A DNA stretch of 64,000 bases from Verrucomicrobiaceae bacterium (GTDB taxonomy: Bacteria > Verrucomicrobiota > Verrucomicrobiia > Verrucomicrobiales > Verrucomicrobiaceae), in NCBI GenBank assembly GCA_016795485.1, contig JAEUHM010000048.1, positions 1-64,000 on the forward strand, written 5' to 3'. The translations under genes were made by a program, and so were the position numbers. The notes under the pieces were generated by a model that saw only the letters and a program-made list of their open reading frames with translations, searched no databases and had not been told where the DNA came from. Each line of letters starts with the position of its first letter. Within the stretch, counting starts at the first letter, position 1. Below are positions 16,505 to 25,764 of the stretch, piece by piece.

Positions 16505-18279
16505 TCAATCATCCGACCACGGGCGCTGCTTGGCTCAGTTTCCCGCGGCGCTTCGCTTGAATGTGCATGCACGAAGGTAGTATCGGTGAGTGTCTTTAAA
16601 AATGCTACCAGTGCTGCCTTCTCCTCTTCAGACAGGCGCAGACCCCCATAGCGAAGATGTTTGGCGAGGTTGGGATCCAGCGTGGCACTGCGTTTCACTC
16701 CGTGGTCGTAGTGTTCTAGCACCTCCTCCAAGGTTTTGAATCTCCCATCATGCATGTAGGGCGCTGTGATCGCCACATTCCGGAGGCTGGGCACCATAAA
16801 CTTACCTCGGTCTGAAGCTAGCCCCGTCACTTGCGCTCTACCCGCATCCTCCATATCTACTTCAGTTTCCAGTCCGTTGTTAATGAACTGGTTATTGGTG
16901 AAATGCACTCCTCCGTGGCAGTGGAAGCAGTCCGCGCCTCGTATGCCACGACCTGGGTCGCTCTCGGTGAAGAAGAGCATGAAGCCCCGTTGCTCTAGCT
17001 CACTGAGTTGTTCTTTTTGAGTCAACGTGCGATCCATTTTTGAGTCTCCTGAGATCAGCGTGAGCAAATACTGCTCCAGTGCCTTGGCAAGGTTTGCGCT
17101 GGTAATCCCACTCTCACCAAAAACTTCTACAAATTGCGGTTCTAGGTCACTCAACTTCTCCGCCACACTCTCCAGCGTCTCATGCATCTCGGCTGGATCT
17201 TGAATCGGCATCAGCACCTGCTTCCTCAGAGTTGGTGCGCGGCCATCCCAGAAAAAAGCTGGCTTCCACGCGAGGTTAAACAATGGCATGGCCTGCCTGA
17301 CACCGACCTGTCCTTCAGCTCCGACACTGTAACGCCGTAGATCACTGAAGCCGTACTCAGCCGCATGGCAACTCGCACAAGATTGCGTCTCATTGATCGA
17401 GAGCCGCTTGTCAAAGAACAACGCCTCACCGAGAGCAATCCCCTTCTCGGTCAATGGATTGTCGCGCCCGTACTCGATGCGTGGGAAGTGCGCTGGCACG
17501 CTCATGCCCAGAGGCGGCAGGTTCTCCGGCATATTGGCTTGAGTCACGTTTCCCTTCGGCAGACCCTGGCTCACTCCTGCCACGCCAAAGCCGCGCACGG
17601 CATTCTCCGCCAGTTGCACTGCAAGTTCATCATCGTCAGCGGAGTGGGTGGAATCTGCATTGGAGATGTCAATCTTATGCGCTGCACCGAAGAAACGGTC
17701 CAGGTGCACATTCATCAACAACGTCACATCATCAGCAAGATCCAGTTCCACAGGCACCACCACTGTTCCACGGCATGGCTGGCCCGCTAGGTGATACGAG
17801 TAGCCTCCGAACTCACCGTCTGCCTGCTCGTAACGCCCCTCAACGGCAAGAAACACGAACTGCCCGCGCCAACTCCAGTGCAAGCCATTCACTTGCGGGT
17901 TTAACGGATGCAGTGGCCCCCACTGCGATGGATTGCGACCATCCATGACTGGGTCCAGCCCAACATCAAACCGCAGGGTACGATACTTCTGCGAGGGAAT
18001 GCCGTCCAACCTGACGCTCAGCCTCTGCGAGCCCACGTCCAGGAACTCAACCCAATCCTTGGCTCCAATCCAGGTGCCGTCTTGCTTTTGTAGCTCAGCG
18101 TGGGACAGCAGAGCGGCAAATCGAGTCACCGACAACCGATTGCCGGCTGCATTCAATAGACTGGTGTCATTCATCACCAGAGCCTTGCCATTCCAGAGCG
18201 GCTTAAACTCCAACACCAGAGTCGAGGCACACGCCTGCTGGGCCAGACCAGCTATGATTAACAAAGTAATGCGGGTCAT
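16501..18279 (-). CDS. MbnP-like domain fused to MauG/MbnH-like dihaem cytochrome c peroxidase
   Basis: A 592-residue exported protein with a signal peptide (residues 1-19). Residues 20-235 resemble the MbnP family: LHPLNPQVNGLHWSWRGQF, FLAVEGRY and the YHLAGQPC segment, with W135 and W137 in the WSW motif. Residues 270-570 are a dihaem peroxidase with haem sites C301-A-S-C-H305 and C451-F-H-C-H455, the FFWDGRAPTLRKQ block and PSLRNVAITAPYMHDGR. The residue aligning with the axial Met of classical CcpA seems to be Y524, as in MauG. In methanotrophs MbnH is a MauG-like enzyme that oxidises a Trp of MbnP to kynurenine; the two are normally separate proteins. The ATG overlaps the histidine kinase stop by 4 bp. 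Function in copper binding is inferred. Confidence 0.88.
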   Translation of the reverse strand: MTRITLLIIAGLAQQACASTLVLEFKPLWNGKALVMNDTSLLNAAGNRLSVTRFAALLSHAELQKQDGTWIGAKDWVEFLDVGSQRLSVRLDGIPSQKYRTLRFDVGLDPVMDGRNPSQWGPLHPLNPQVNGLHWSWRGQFVFLAVEGRYEQADGEFGGYSYHLAGQPCRGTVVVPVELDLADDVTLLMNVHLDRFFGAAHKIDISNADSTHSADDDELAVQLAENAVRGFGVAGVSQGLPKGNVTQANMPENLPPLGMSVPAHFPRIEYGRDNPLTEKGIALGEALFFDKRLSINETQSCASCHAAEYGFSDLRRYSVGAEGQVGVRQAMPLFNLAWKPAFFWDGRAPTLRKQVLMPIQDPAEMHETLESVAEKLSDLEPQFVEVFGESGITSANLAKALEQYLLTLISGDSKMDRTLTQKEQLSELEQRGFMLFFTESDPGRGIRGADCFHCHGGVHFTNNQFINNGLETEVDMEDAGRAQVTGLASDRGKFMVPSLRNVAITAPYMHDGRFKTLEEVLEHYDHGVKRSATLDPNLAKHLRYGGLRLSEEEKAALVAFLKTLTDTTFVHAHSSEAPRETEPSSARGRMID

Positions 18280-19727
18280 GCCTTCATCTCTAGGGTAAAG
18301 ACCACCACATTCGCAGTCGACTCCACGGTCAACGACGCATCATGCGCATCAGCCACGGCCTTGCAGATCGCCAGGCCCAGCCCTACTCCACCGGTTTTCC
18401 GGCTTCTGGAACTATCGGCGCGATAGAACCGCTCAAACACCTGCGGCACACTCTCTTCTGGGATGCCTGGCCCTGTGTTCTCAATGCGCGCAAACGCGCG
18501 ACCCTCGCGCACCCCGGTCTCCACGGCCACGTAGCCCCCGCGCTCATTGTGCTGGATGGCGTTAAGGATCAAGTTCGTCAGCACTTGGCCTATCTGGGCC
18601 GCATTTGCCTGACAGGGTGCTGAGATCAAAGCCTTTCGCACCACCAAGTCGTTCGCCGCAGTCATCCCTCGCAGATTCTCGATGGCGTCCTCGGCTAGCA
18701 CACTCAGATCACACGGCGTGAGGCATGATTGGCTGTTAGCCTCGATCTGCGCCAACTCCAGCAGCGACTCGATCAGTGCATTCATTCGCCGCGCCGAACG
18801 TAGCACGATCGAGATTGTCTCCTCATACTCTACCGAGGTCCGCTTCTTCTCCAGCGCGCTCTGCGCTTCGGCGATCAGCACACTCACTGGCGTGCGTAAC
18901 TCATGCGCCACATCCGCGCTGAAACGCGCTTGATGAGCAAACGCTTTATCCAGGCTGGCAAAAGTTTGGTTGAGCACCTTCGTTAGTCGTCCCAGCTCTG
19001 TATTGTCCGTGCTTCCATCCACCCGCGTGCTCAGATCACCGCGACTGATCCTCTCCGCTGCGGTCACGATGTCCTCCACCGGCTGAATCGCCCTTTTGAG
19101 TATCCAGGCACCAACGAACAACCCAACACTCAGCACCGCGCTTCCCAAAGCCATCAACCACCATCCGAAACTCCTCGTTGCAGCCAACTCCTCCTCCATT
19201 GAAAGCGACACCAGAAAGCACTCGCCGGGAGGGGTTGTCAAAAACGCTTCCCGACGACTTTCTGCATTCCGTCTTTGGATGACAAATGGCACCACATCCT
19301 TGGTTTCAGGCCGCTTTGGCACCTTCTCGCCACTCAGTGAACTAGTCAGCAAGCGGCCATCACGCACCCAAATGCTAAAGTCTAACTGACGCGCCTCAAA
19401 CCTCTCCTTCAGCGCATCAGGCAGCTCAAACGACTCCGGCGGAGGAGATCGTGGGCCCGGCACATTACCTTCCCGTAGTCCTTGCGCATGTAACGTGCGG
19501 TGCAGCACCGAGAGCGGCTCATCCAACTCGCGATCCAGCCTCATTACCTCACTCTCCCAGTGCAGACGGTGCGCTGTCCAGCCAAACGCTGCCAATACAC
19601 ACGCCAGCAGCGCGCCGTGCCACAGCAAGATGCGGGACCGCAGACCCAACTTCAAAAACGACGCGCAACCGCGCGAATCCATCGCTTTCGACTCCCCAGA
19701 CTTCGTTGTTGCGTCATCGTTCATCAT
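18276..19727 (-). CDS. two-component sensor histidine kinase
   Basis: A 483-residue inner membrane kinase. Transmembrane helices lie at about 33-52 and 188-210 and enclose a periplasmic sensor of about 135 residues. HAMP follows (211-263), then HisKA with the phosphoacceptor H275 in FSADVAHELRTPVSVL, and an HATPase domain (NLILNAIQHNERGG, RIENTGPGIPEE, GGVGLGLAICKAVADAH). The layout is that of the CusS/QseC-like class. It follows the response regulator without gap and overlaps the MbnP-peroxidase gene, so the three genes are coupled. The sensor region has no His/Met cluster that I would call a copper site; the ligand is unknown. Confidence 0.93.
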   Translation of the reverse strand: MMNDDATTKSGESKAMDSRGCASFLKLGLRSRILLWHGALLACVLAAFGWTAHRLHWESEVMRLDRELDEPLSVLHRTLHAQGLREGNVPGPRSPPPESFELPDALKERFEARQLDFSIWVRDGRLLTSSLSGEKVPKRPETKDVVPFVIQRRNAESRREAFLTTPPGECFLVSLSMEEELAATRSFGWWLMALGSAVLSVGLFVGAWILKRAIQPVEDIVTAAERISRGDLSTRVDGSTDNTELGRLTKVLNQTFASLDKAFAHQARFSADVAHELRTPVSVLIAEAQSALEKKRTSVEYEETISIVLRSARRMNALIESLLELAQIEANSQSCLTPCDLSVLAEDAIENLRGMTAANDLVVRKALISAPCQANAAQIGQVLTNLILNAIQHNERGGYVAVETGVREGRAFARIENTGPGIPEESVPQVFERFYRADSSRSRKTGGVGLGLAICKAVADAHDASLTVESTANVVVFTLEMKA

Positions 19728-20378
19728 TTACGGAATGCAATAACCCTGGCCCCTCCGAGTGATGATGAACTCAGCTCCTAGTTTCTTGCGCACAAGCGAT
19801 ACCCTTACATCCAGCAGGTTGGAAAGTGAGTCCTCATTCTCATCAAACAAGTGCTCATACAACTCACTGCGGCTTACCATCTTCCCACGTCTAAGAGCAA
19901 GATACTCAACCAACGCATACTCCCGCGCCGTGAGCACCACAGCCTCACCAGAAAGGCTCACGGTCTTGCGCCAAGTGTCTACCACCACGTCGCCGATGAT
20001 GATCTCATCTTTGGCCTGGCCCCCGCTCCGGCGGATCAGTGCCCTCAGCCGAGCACGCAGTTCATTGATATCAAAAGGCTTGGCCAAATAGTCATCCGCC
20101 CCCGTGATTAGGCCCTCGATCCGATGATTCACAGCGGTCTTAGCCGTCAACATCAACACGGGTGTCTGTTTCTTGGCCCTTACCGCCTTCAGCACATCCA
20201 GCCCACTCATCAGCGGCAACATCCAGTCCAGCACGATGGCATCGTAATCGCACTCGAGCGCCTTGAACTTGGCATCCTCCCCATCCTCAGCCGTATCCAC
20301 CGCATAGCCATCCTCCCGCAGCGCTCGAACAAGCGCGCGGAGCAGATCTGGTTCATCCTCGACAATCAGCAAACGCAT
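19728..20378 (-). CDS. OmpR/PhoB-family response regulator
   Basis: A 216-residue regulator. The receiver domain starts MRLLIVEDEPDLLRALVRAL, has the phosphorylated D51 in YDAIVLDWMLPLMSG and a Lys in LMLTAKTAV; the winged-helix DNA-binding domain covers about residues 125-216 (LTAREYALVEYLALRRGKMVSRSELYEHLFDE, then DVRVSLVRKKLGAEFIITRRGQGYCI). The start at 20378 was chosen because it begins with the receiver strand; a longer frame to 20432 adds 18 basic, unlikely residues. It is the first gene of the regulator-kinase-peroxidase operon and probably controls it. Confidence 0.93.
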   Translation of the reverse strand: MRLLIVEDEPDLLRALVRALREDGYAVDTAEDGEDAKFKALECDYDAIVLDWMLPLMSGLDVLKAVRAKKQTPVLMLTAKTAVNHRIEGLITGADDYLAKPFDINELRARLRALIRRSGGQAKDEIIIGDVVVDTWRKTVSLSGEAVVLTAREYALVEYLALRRGKMVSRSELYEHLFDENEDSLSNLLDVRVSLVRKKLGAEFIITRRGQGYCIP

Positions 20379-20573
20379 CGAACCCACCATACAACGCGAA
20401 ACCTTTCGCCTGCATGACGATTCTGCCGTCATCTTTACGAAAACCAGCGTCTCCCAAACTATCTGTGGAACGTTGTTCCAACTAAATCACGCTCCATCGC
20501 CGCTATTTCATTCCAGACCGTGAATGTTTTGACTCAGGTCTGGCACTAGACGGTGCCTTGTGGGCCTATTTCA

Positions 20574-20660
20574 GTAGCCGCCTGCCCAACTACGATAACC
20601 GCCGATACTCTCGACGGCAGTAGAAGCACGAACTGCCCGGCAGGTGGAACGGGCGGCTAC
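20574..20660. repeat. structured inverted-repeat element in the 20379-20740 gap
   Basis: GTAGCCGCC at 20574-20582 is matched by GGCGGCTAC at 20652-20660, and inside it CCTGCC at 20581-20586 by GGCAGG at 20639-20644; a further small stem (GCCG/CGGC) lies in the centre. The whole 87-bp block can fold into a long branched hairpin. No gene is seen in the 362 bp between the regulator and the sulfatase gene; the element has no T-tail, so it is not a simple terminator. It may be a dispersed palindromic repeat. Confidence 0.55.
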
Positions 20661-20740
20661 GATGCAAAGGAAGGGGCGCTATTCGACAAATAATGATCCG
20701 TCGTAACCTTGTCGTCAGGTAACTCCGCCATGATTGACGC

Positions 20741-23700
20741 ATGAAGACCATGAAAACGTTACTCAGCCTGCTTGCCATCACAGGGGTAGCCCTGTCTCAA
20801 CCCGCTAACATTCTTGTTATCATTGCGGATGACTTGGGTTCAGACAGCTTTCCGCTCACTGCCTCGGGTGGCACTCAGGCCCCGATGCCAAACATCTCGG
20901 CACTAAAGAACAGTGGGGTGCTGTTTACCAACGCTCACTCGCAACCCACCTGCTCTCCTACTCGCGCGTCCATGCTCACTGGTCGCCACCCATTCCGCAC
21001 TGGGATTGGTGCACAACTCACTGGAGCCACAAGCCCCCAACTTTCTGCCAGCGAGTTCACCTTGCCAGAAGCCTTTTCCGCCAACTCGGGCCTTGGTTAC
21101 TCTCTGGCGATGTTTGGCAAATGGCACCTAAACTCCGGTGCTGGCACGAATGACACTCCGCGCACCATCGGCGGTTGGCCGTCTTTTGCAGGGACCATCA
21201 TAGGCGCTATTCCGGACTACTCCGCGTGGACCAAGATCGTGAACAACGTGTCCACGGCCACCACAGCGTATGCCACGACTGACACTGCCAATGACGTGAT
21301 CAACTTCATCCAATCACAACCCTCAAGCACCCCATGGTTCGCCTGGGCCGCCTTCAACGCGCCGCACGCACCTTTGCACGTTCCTCCCGCCAACCTGCAC
21401 ACCTATGGCACGCCAACTACGAACCGCGGCATGTATGAAGCCATGTGCCAAGCCCTCGATACCGAAGTGGGGCGCATACTTAGTGTGGTCAATCTGGCCA
21501 ACACTCACGTGATCTTCGTTGGTGACAACGGAACGCCCGCTAACGTCATCCAGGCTCCCTACACAAGCGCACACTCCAAAGAAACCATCTACGAGGGTGG
21601 CACTCGTGTGCCGTTGATCATCGCTGGACCTTCCGTCGTGAGCCCCAACCGCAACAGCGCGGCTCCAGTGCATGTGGTGGACCTGTACAGCACGATTCTT
21701 GACCTAGCAGGCATCGACGTCGTCAACACTCAACCTGCCGCAAACCCTGTCGATTCTAAAAGCCTGCTGCCGATACTACAGAACACCACAGACTCTACTC
21801 GTGTCGTGATGAGCCAGATGTTCAGCGCGGAACTGGCAACCAGCGTCAGCGGCAGGGTGCTCACAGATTCAGCAGGTTACACGCTGCTCCAGTTCGATGA
21901 CGGGCATGAAGAGCTCTTCAATGTCACCACTGATGTCAATCAAGGCACCAATCTACTCGGCACCAGTATCACTAGTGCCGCCCAAACCGCGTACGCCGCT
22001 CTCAAGCTTGAGTCAGTTAACTATGCTCTGGAAGGCGTGCCAGATATCCCCCTGATAAGCTCATGGTTCACAGAAAAGAGCGGCCAATATGCCCGCATCT
22101 ATCCCACACTGGCTGACTTGAATGCCGGAACGTCTGTATCGACATGGAGCCGCGGCCAAGGCACGCAAAGCACACCCGCCTACAGTGATGTTCACCAAAT
22201 CGACTACAGCACCAACTGGGTATACATTCACTCTACCGGACTAGCCAGCCACGTCATGGGTCCTTGGTATCTGAATGCCGCCAAGACGAATCTCTTTCCC
22301 AACTACCCGGCTAACAACGCAGTGAAGTATCGCTTTCCACGCACTCCCGTCATCCCCACCACCAAAGTAAGCACTGGCCTTGGAGCCACCGGGCGGATGG
22401 TGAATGGCGTGAGCATGTTTGATTGCAGAGATGCCTTCTCATACTCCAACGCCAATGCTGCTGATGCCACTCCCGGAGGTGCCTTCACCGGTGACGGTAT
22501 TTGGAACCGTGACGCGTATCACAACGAGAGCGTGACGTTTGATCCCGCCTTCGCTCATCAAGCAGGGAGCAATTATCACTACCACGCACAGCCATTCGCT
22601 CTCCGCTATCAATTGGGAGATCACGTAACCTACGACTCCCAGACCAAGCTCTACTCTGAGAGCACTGCTCCCGTGACCAAGCACTCCCCTATCGTTGCTT
22701 GGGCAGCTGACGGACTGCCGGTCTACGGCCCCTACGGCTACGACAACCCAAATAACGCCGCCAGCAATATCAGGCGAATGGTAAGCGGATTTGTGTTAAG
22801 AGACGGCGCTAACAGCACGACCAACTTGACTTCCACCGGCAGAACCACACTGCCAGCATGGGCATCTCGCATTCAGAACCGCGCCGCGAGTCTGCCCACC
22901 AATCTCTACGGCCCATCTGTGAGCACGGCATTTGCACTAGGTCACTACATAGAGGACTACGACTACCTTGGAGACCTCGGCTTTACTCAAGGCACACACT
23001 TTGATCTCAACGAGCAGAACGCACGCTTCTGCATCACGCCAGAGTTCCCTAACGGAACATGGGCCTACTTTACCACCATCACCTCCAACGGAACACCCAC
23101 TTTCCCCTACACCACTGGCCGCCAATACTATGGCGATCCCACAGGCGGCAGCGTCACCAGTATCGCAGAGCCAGTAAACACTGTAGAGATCGGCGGACCG
23201 TTTACTGCGGAGAGCAATCACTCTTTGTCCGTCACGCCCGGCAGCGGAAATGCCACACTCACCTGGAGCGGGGTCGAGGGAGGCTCTTACCAAGTCTCTA
23301 CCTCGCCGGATCTCACAACTTGGACTGCGATCAATAGCACCTTCACCGCGACAGGCAGCCCAGCGGCAAGCGCTGTGGATGCAGGTGCCGCGATCTCCAA
23401 CCCGAGACGCTTCTATGAGACCGCGCTCGTCTCAGTGGCCACTTATGACCGCAGCGGCATAGCCGGAACCTACTTCACCAGTACCGCTCCCGTTGGTGGT
23501 GGTGCCAACACCGTCACCCCTAACAATGGAACACGCCCCAGCACCGTTAGTGTCGTCATTGAACTGCCACTTCCCCTGCCTCCGGCAAATGTAGGAGTGA
23601 ACAGCATCACTTTTGTCAGCGGAACAGGAGTGACCGTCAGCAACATCGTGCGCTACAGCCAGACTTTGATCACCGCTACGTTCACCATCGCCAGCAATGC

Positions 23701-23782
23701 CAGCACTGGCGCAAGGAATGTCACGGTCACTTACAACGGTGGTGTCTCCCGCACGATCACAAACGGATTCACCGTGAACTAG
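20741..23782 (+). CDS. Cys-type sulfatase fused to a YHYH domain and C-terminal beta-sandwich modules
   Basis: A 1013-residue exported protein with a signal peptide (about residues 1-19). Residues 20-430 are a type I sulfatase: NILVIIADDLG with the metal-binding Asp pair, the formylglycine motif C71-S-P-T-R in SQPTCSPTRASMLTGR, and FVGDNGTP. Residues of about 540-820 match the YHYH domain: DCRDAFSYSNAN, GSNYHYHAQPFALRYQLGD and PIVAWAADGLPVYGPYGYD. After about residue 825 come a Verrucomicrobia-style Ig/FN3-like module (SGVEGGSYQVSTSPDLTTWT, RRFYETAL) and a last Thr/Val-rich beta module. The substrate is likely an extracellular sulfated glycan, by family only. Maturation needs a formylglycine-generating enzyme or anSME, not in this window. 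Confidence 0.9.
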   Translation: MKTMKTLLSLLAITGVALSQPANILVIIADDLGSDSFPLTASGGTQAPMPNISALKNSGVLFTNAHSQPTCSPTRASMLTGRHPFRTGIGAQLTGATSPQLSASEFTLPEAFSANSGLGYSLAMFGKWHLNSGAGTNDTPRTIGGWPSFAGTIIGAIPDYSAWTKIVNNVSTATTAYATTDTANDVINFIQSQPSSTPWFAWAAFNAPHAPLHVPPANLHTYGTPTTNRGMYEAMCQALDTEVGRILSVVNLANTHVIFVGDNGTPANVIQAPYTSAHSKETIYEGGTRVPLIIAGPSVVSPNRNSAAPVHVVDLYSTILDLAGIDVVNTQPAANPVDSKSLLPILQNTTDSTRVVMSQMFSAELATSVSGRVLTDSAGYTLLQFDDGHEELFNVTTDVNQGTNLLGTSITSAAQTAYAALKLESVNYALEGVPDIPLISSWFTEKSGQYARIYPTLADLNAGTSVSTWSRGQGTQSTPAYSDVHQIDYSTNWVYIHSTGLASHVMGPWYLNAAKTNLFPNYPANNAVKYRFPRTPVIPTTKVSTGLGATGRMVNGVSMFDCRDAFSYSNANAADATPGGAFTGDGIWNRDAYHNESVTFDPAFAHQAGSNYHYHAQPFALRYQLGDHVTYDSQTKLYSESTAPVTKHSPIVAWAADGLPVYGPYGYDNPNNAASNIRRMVSGFVLRDGANSTTNLTSTGRTTLPAWASRIQNRAASLPTNLYGPSVSTAFALGHYIEDYDYLGDLGFTQGTHFDLNEQNARFCITPEFPNGTWAYFTTITSNGTPTFPYTTGRQYYGDPTGGSVTSIAEPVNTVEIGGPFTAESNHSLSVTPGSGNATLTWSGVEGGSYQVSTSPDLTTWTAINSTFTATGSPAASAVDAGAAISNPRRFYETALVSVATYDRSGIAGTYFTSTAPVGGGANTVTPNNGTRPSTVSVVIELPLPLPPANVGVNSITFVSGTGVTVSNIVRYSQTLITATFTIASNASTGARNVTVTYNGGVSRTITNGFTVN

Positions 23783-23836
23783 CGGAAGAAGGCGTCATGG
23801 TGGATGGTGCGTCTGTTTCACCGTCCCATTCATACC

Positions 23837-24961
23837 ATGACTCGTATCTTGTTTGCTACCCTGATCACCAGCACGCTCATCGCAGCTCCCGTGGAGCACA
23901 TTTGGCTGACTCATGCATCCAATGACCCGTCAAAGATAGTCATTAACTGGGAAACTGACACGCCGGGCAACTCATTGGTCGAGTTCGGCACGAACGCCGC
24001 TCTCGGTAATAAGGTATCGGTGAGCGAGCAAGTCACCTTGCACCACGTGGAGATCCCGTTGGAGAGTCGTGATACGCTCTACCACTATCGAGTATCGAGC
24101 GGTGACGACGTCTCGCCAGTCTACCGCTTTAAAGGATACCCCAGCAGTGAGTTGCGTCTAGCTATGGTCGGCGACTGGGGTTTCGCCAAAGGCAAAGACC
24201 TCACTAGCCTCACGAAGGATGATCCGCATCTGCTCATCACCCTGGGCGACAACGTGCCTGATCTCCACGGAAAGGGTCGAGAGGGCACCAAGGCCTTCAG
24301 CGCGCTGATAGATGAGCACCGAGAACTGTTCCGCACCACTCCTCTCATGCCTATCCTCGGCAACCATGATCGCGAGATCACTCCACGAGGCCCCAAGCCA
24401 CCTGCACACTCAGTTTATGACGTGGAAGCCACGTCGTATCGTGAGTTCTTCGCGCTACCTGGAGTGGAATGGCATTGGCGGTTCGACATCCCAGACTTCA
24501 AACTGCGGCTCCTCGCTCTCGATGCCAGCCACACCAAAGATCAGGGCACAACGTGGCAGACGAATCATCCCATTACCAAAGGCTCCGAACAACACCAGTG
24601 GTTCGCTAATGAGGTGGCCAAGACGAATGCGGAGTTCATCATCACCCTCAACAATGAACAAAACTCTCTCATGCGCGGCTACGATAACAAGGCGTGGCTC
24701 CCGCTTTTCGAACAAACAAGCGCCGTAGTTACTGGCTACGGCTACTTTGCCGAGCGTGCCGATTTCAACGGACTACCGTACTACAACACCTGCCTCAAAG
24801 GCGATGGCGATCTCTACAAAGACCCCCACTCACGCTTCAGTGCGCGTGAAGATCATTACCTGCTCTTCACCATCCACAAAGGAGCGCCCACCATCACCGC
24901 CGAGTTCAAGAATCTGCAAGGCAAGGTGCTTGACGCCTCAGAGATAGCCAAAAGGCGCTAA
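23837..24961 (+). CDS. purple-acid-phosphatase-like metallophosphoesterase with altered metal site
   Basis: About 374 residues with a signal peptide (MTRILFATLITSTLIAA). An N-terminal FN3-like PAP domain (residues 18-105) precedes a metallophosphoesterase domain: MVGDWGFAKG, LLITLGDNVPD and LMPILGNHDRE are the first three metal-binding blocks. The last two blocks are abnormal. Where the family has His-His-Pro there is NNEQ (residues 272-275), and the GHxHxYER block reads GYGYFAER (residues 300-307). So at least three His ligands appear to be replaced and activity is doubtful. The start at 23837 puts the signal at the N-terminus; a longer ATG lies at 23804. It follows the sulfatase gene by 54 bp on the same strand. 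Its stop overlaps the convergent acetyltransferase stop. Confidence 0.85.
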   Translation: MTRILFATLITSTLIAAPVEHIWLTHASNDPSKIVINWETDTPGNSLVEFGTNAALGNKVSVSEQVTLHHVEIPLESRDTLYHYRVSSGDDVSPVYRFKGYPSSELRLAMVGDWGFAKGKDLTSLTKDDPHLLITLGDNVPDLHGKGREGTKAFSALIDEHRELFRTTPLMPILGNHDREITPRGPKPPAHSVYDVEATSYREFFALPGVEWHWRFDIPDFKLRLLALDASHTKDQGTTWQTNHPITKGSEQHQWFANEVAKTNAEFIITLNNEQNSLMRGYDNKAWLPLFEQTSAVVTGYGYFAERADFNGLPYYNTCLKGDGDLYKDPHSRFSAREDHYLLFTIHKGAPTITAEFKNLQGKVLDASEIAKRR

Positions 24962-25680
24962 GGTACGTGCAAGATCGGCCGCGTGAGTGAAGACAGGCTC
25001 ACAAGCTGCGTTCCCGCTGCATCAAAGTTGTTAGGGCTCAGCCACTGATCGAACGCTAACTTCAGCGCGGGCCACTCTTTGTCGATCGCCGCATACCATG
25101 CCGTGTCTCGATTTCGCCCCTTTCGCACCGTGGCCTGACGGAAGATTCCTTCAAACGACAAACCCAGCCGCTGTGCCGCCGTCCGTGAAGGATCATTGAG
25201 CGAGTCGCACTTCCACTCATAGCGTCGATAGCCTAACTCAAAGGCGTGACGCATCATGAGATACAATGCCTCGGTGGCTGCAGGAGTGCGCTGAAGCTTG
25301 GGCGAGAAGTTCAAATGCCCCACTTCAATGCTTCCGCAGTCTGGCATGATGCGCAGATAGCTAGCTACACCCACAGCCCGTTCGCTGGCGAGGTCCACAA
25401 TCGCGAAAAACATTGGATCGTTCCCCAGACACTGCGCCTTCATCCAGCTAACGTAATCTGCATACTCTGTGAACGGCCCATATGGCAAGTAAGTCCAGTT
25501 CGCACCAACTACATCAAGCGCATAGGCCGCAAAAAGATCCCCAGCGTGCCTCTCCACCTCCAACGGCTCCAAACGGCAAAACCGGCCCTTCAATACTGCA
25601 CGTACCGGACACATTGGCTCAGTCCAACCATCCACCACATCACCCAGCGGTTGGTTCAAAAGTTCAGGATCATTAGACAT
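24958..25680 (-). CDS. GNAT acetyltransferase, RimJ/RimL-like
   Basis: A 240-residue cytoplasmic acetyltransferase of the RimJ/RimL type (GNAT fold). Visible features: an N-terminal strand CRLEPLEVERHAGDLFAAY, the central strands ASERAVGVASYLRIMPDCGSIEVGHLNFSP, and the helix with ALYLMMRHAFELGYRRYEWKCDSLNDPS leading to AAQRLGLSFEGIFRQATVRKGRNRDTAWYA. This class acetylates N-terminal amines of ribosomal proteins or small amino compounds such as antibiotics; the substrate is unknown. The stop overlaps the stop of the convergent phosphoesterase gene by 3 bp. Confidence 0.9.
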   Translation of the reverse strand: MSNDPELLNQPLGDVVDGWTEPMCPVRAVLKGRFCRLEPLEVERHAGDLFAAYALDVVGANWTYLPYGPFTEYADYVSWMKAQCLGNDPMFFAIVDLASERAVGVASYLRIMPDCGSIEVGHLNFSPKLQRTPAATEALYLMMRHAFELGYRRYEWKCDSLNDPSRTAAQRLGLSFEGIFRQATVRKGRNRDTAWYAAIDKEWPALKLAFDQWLSPNNFDAAGTQLVSLSSLTRPILHVP

Positions 25681-25764
25681 AAAGCCACATCCATCCGCCT
25701 GCTGACCTCAATACTCAAGCCTTTCCAGAAATTGACTGGGCCTGTGGTGGAACGATGGTGCGCT

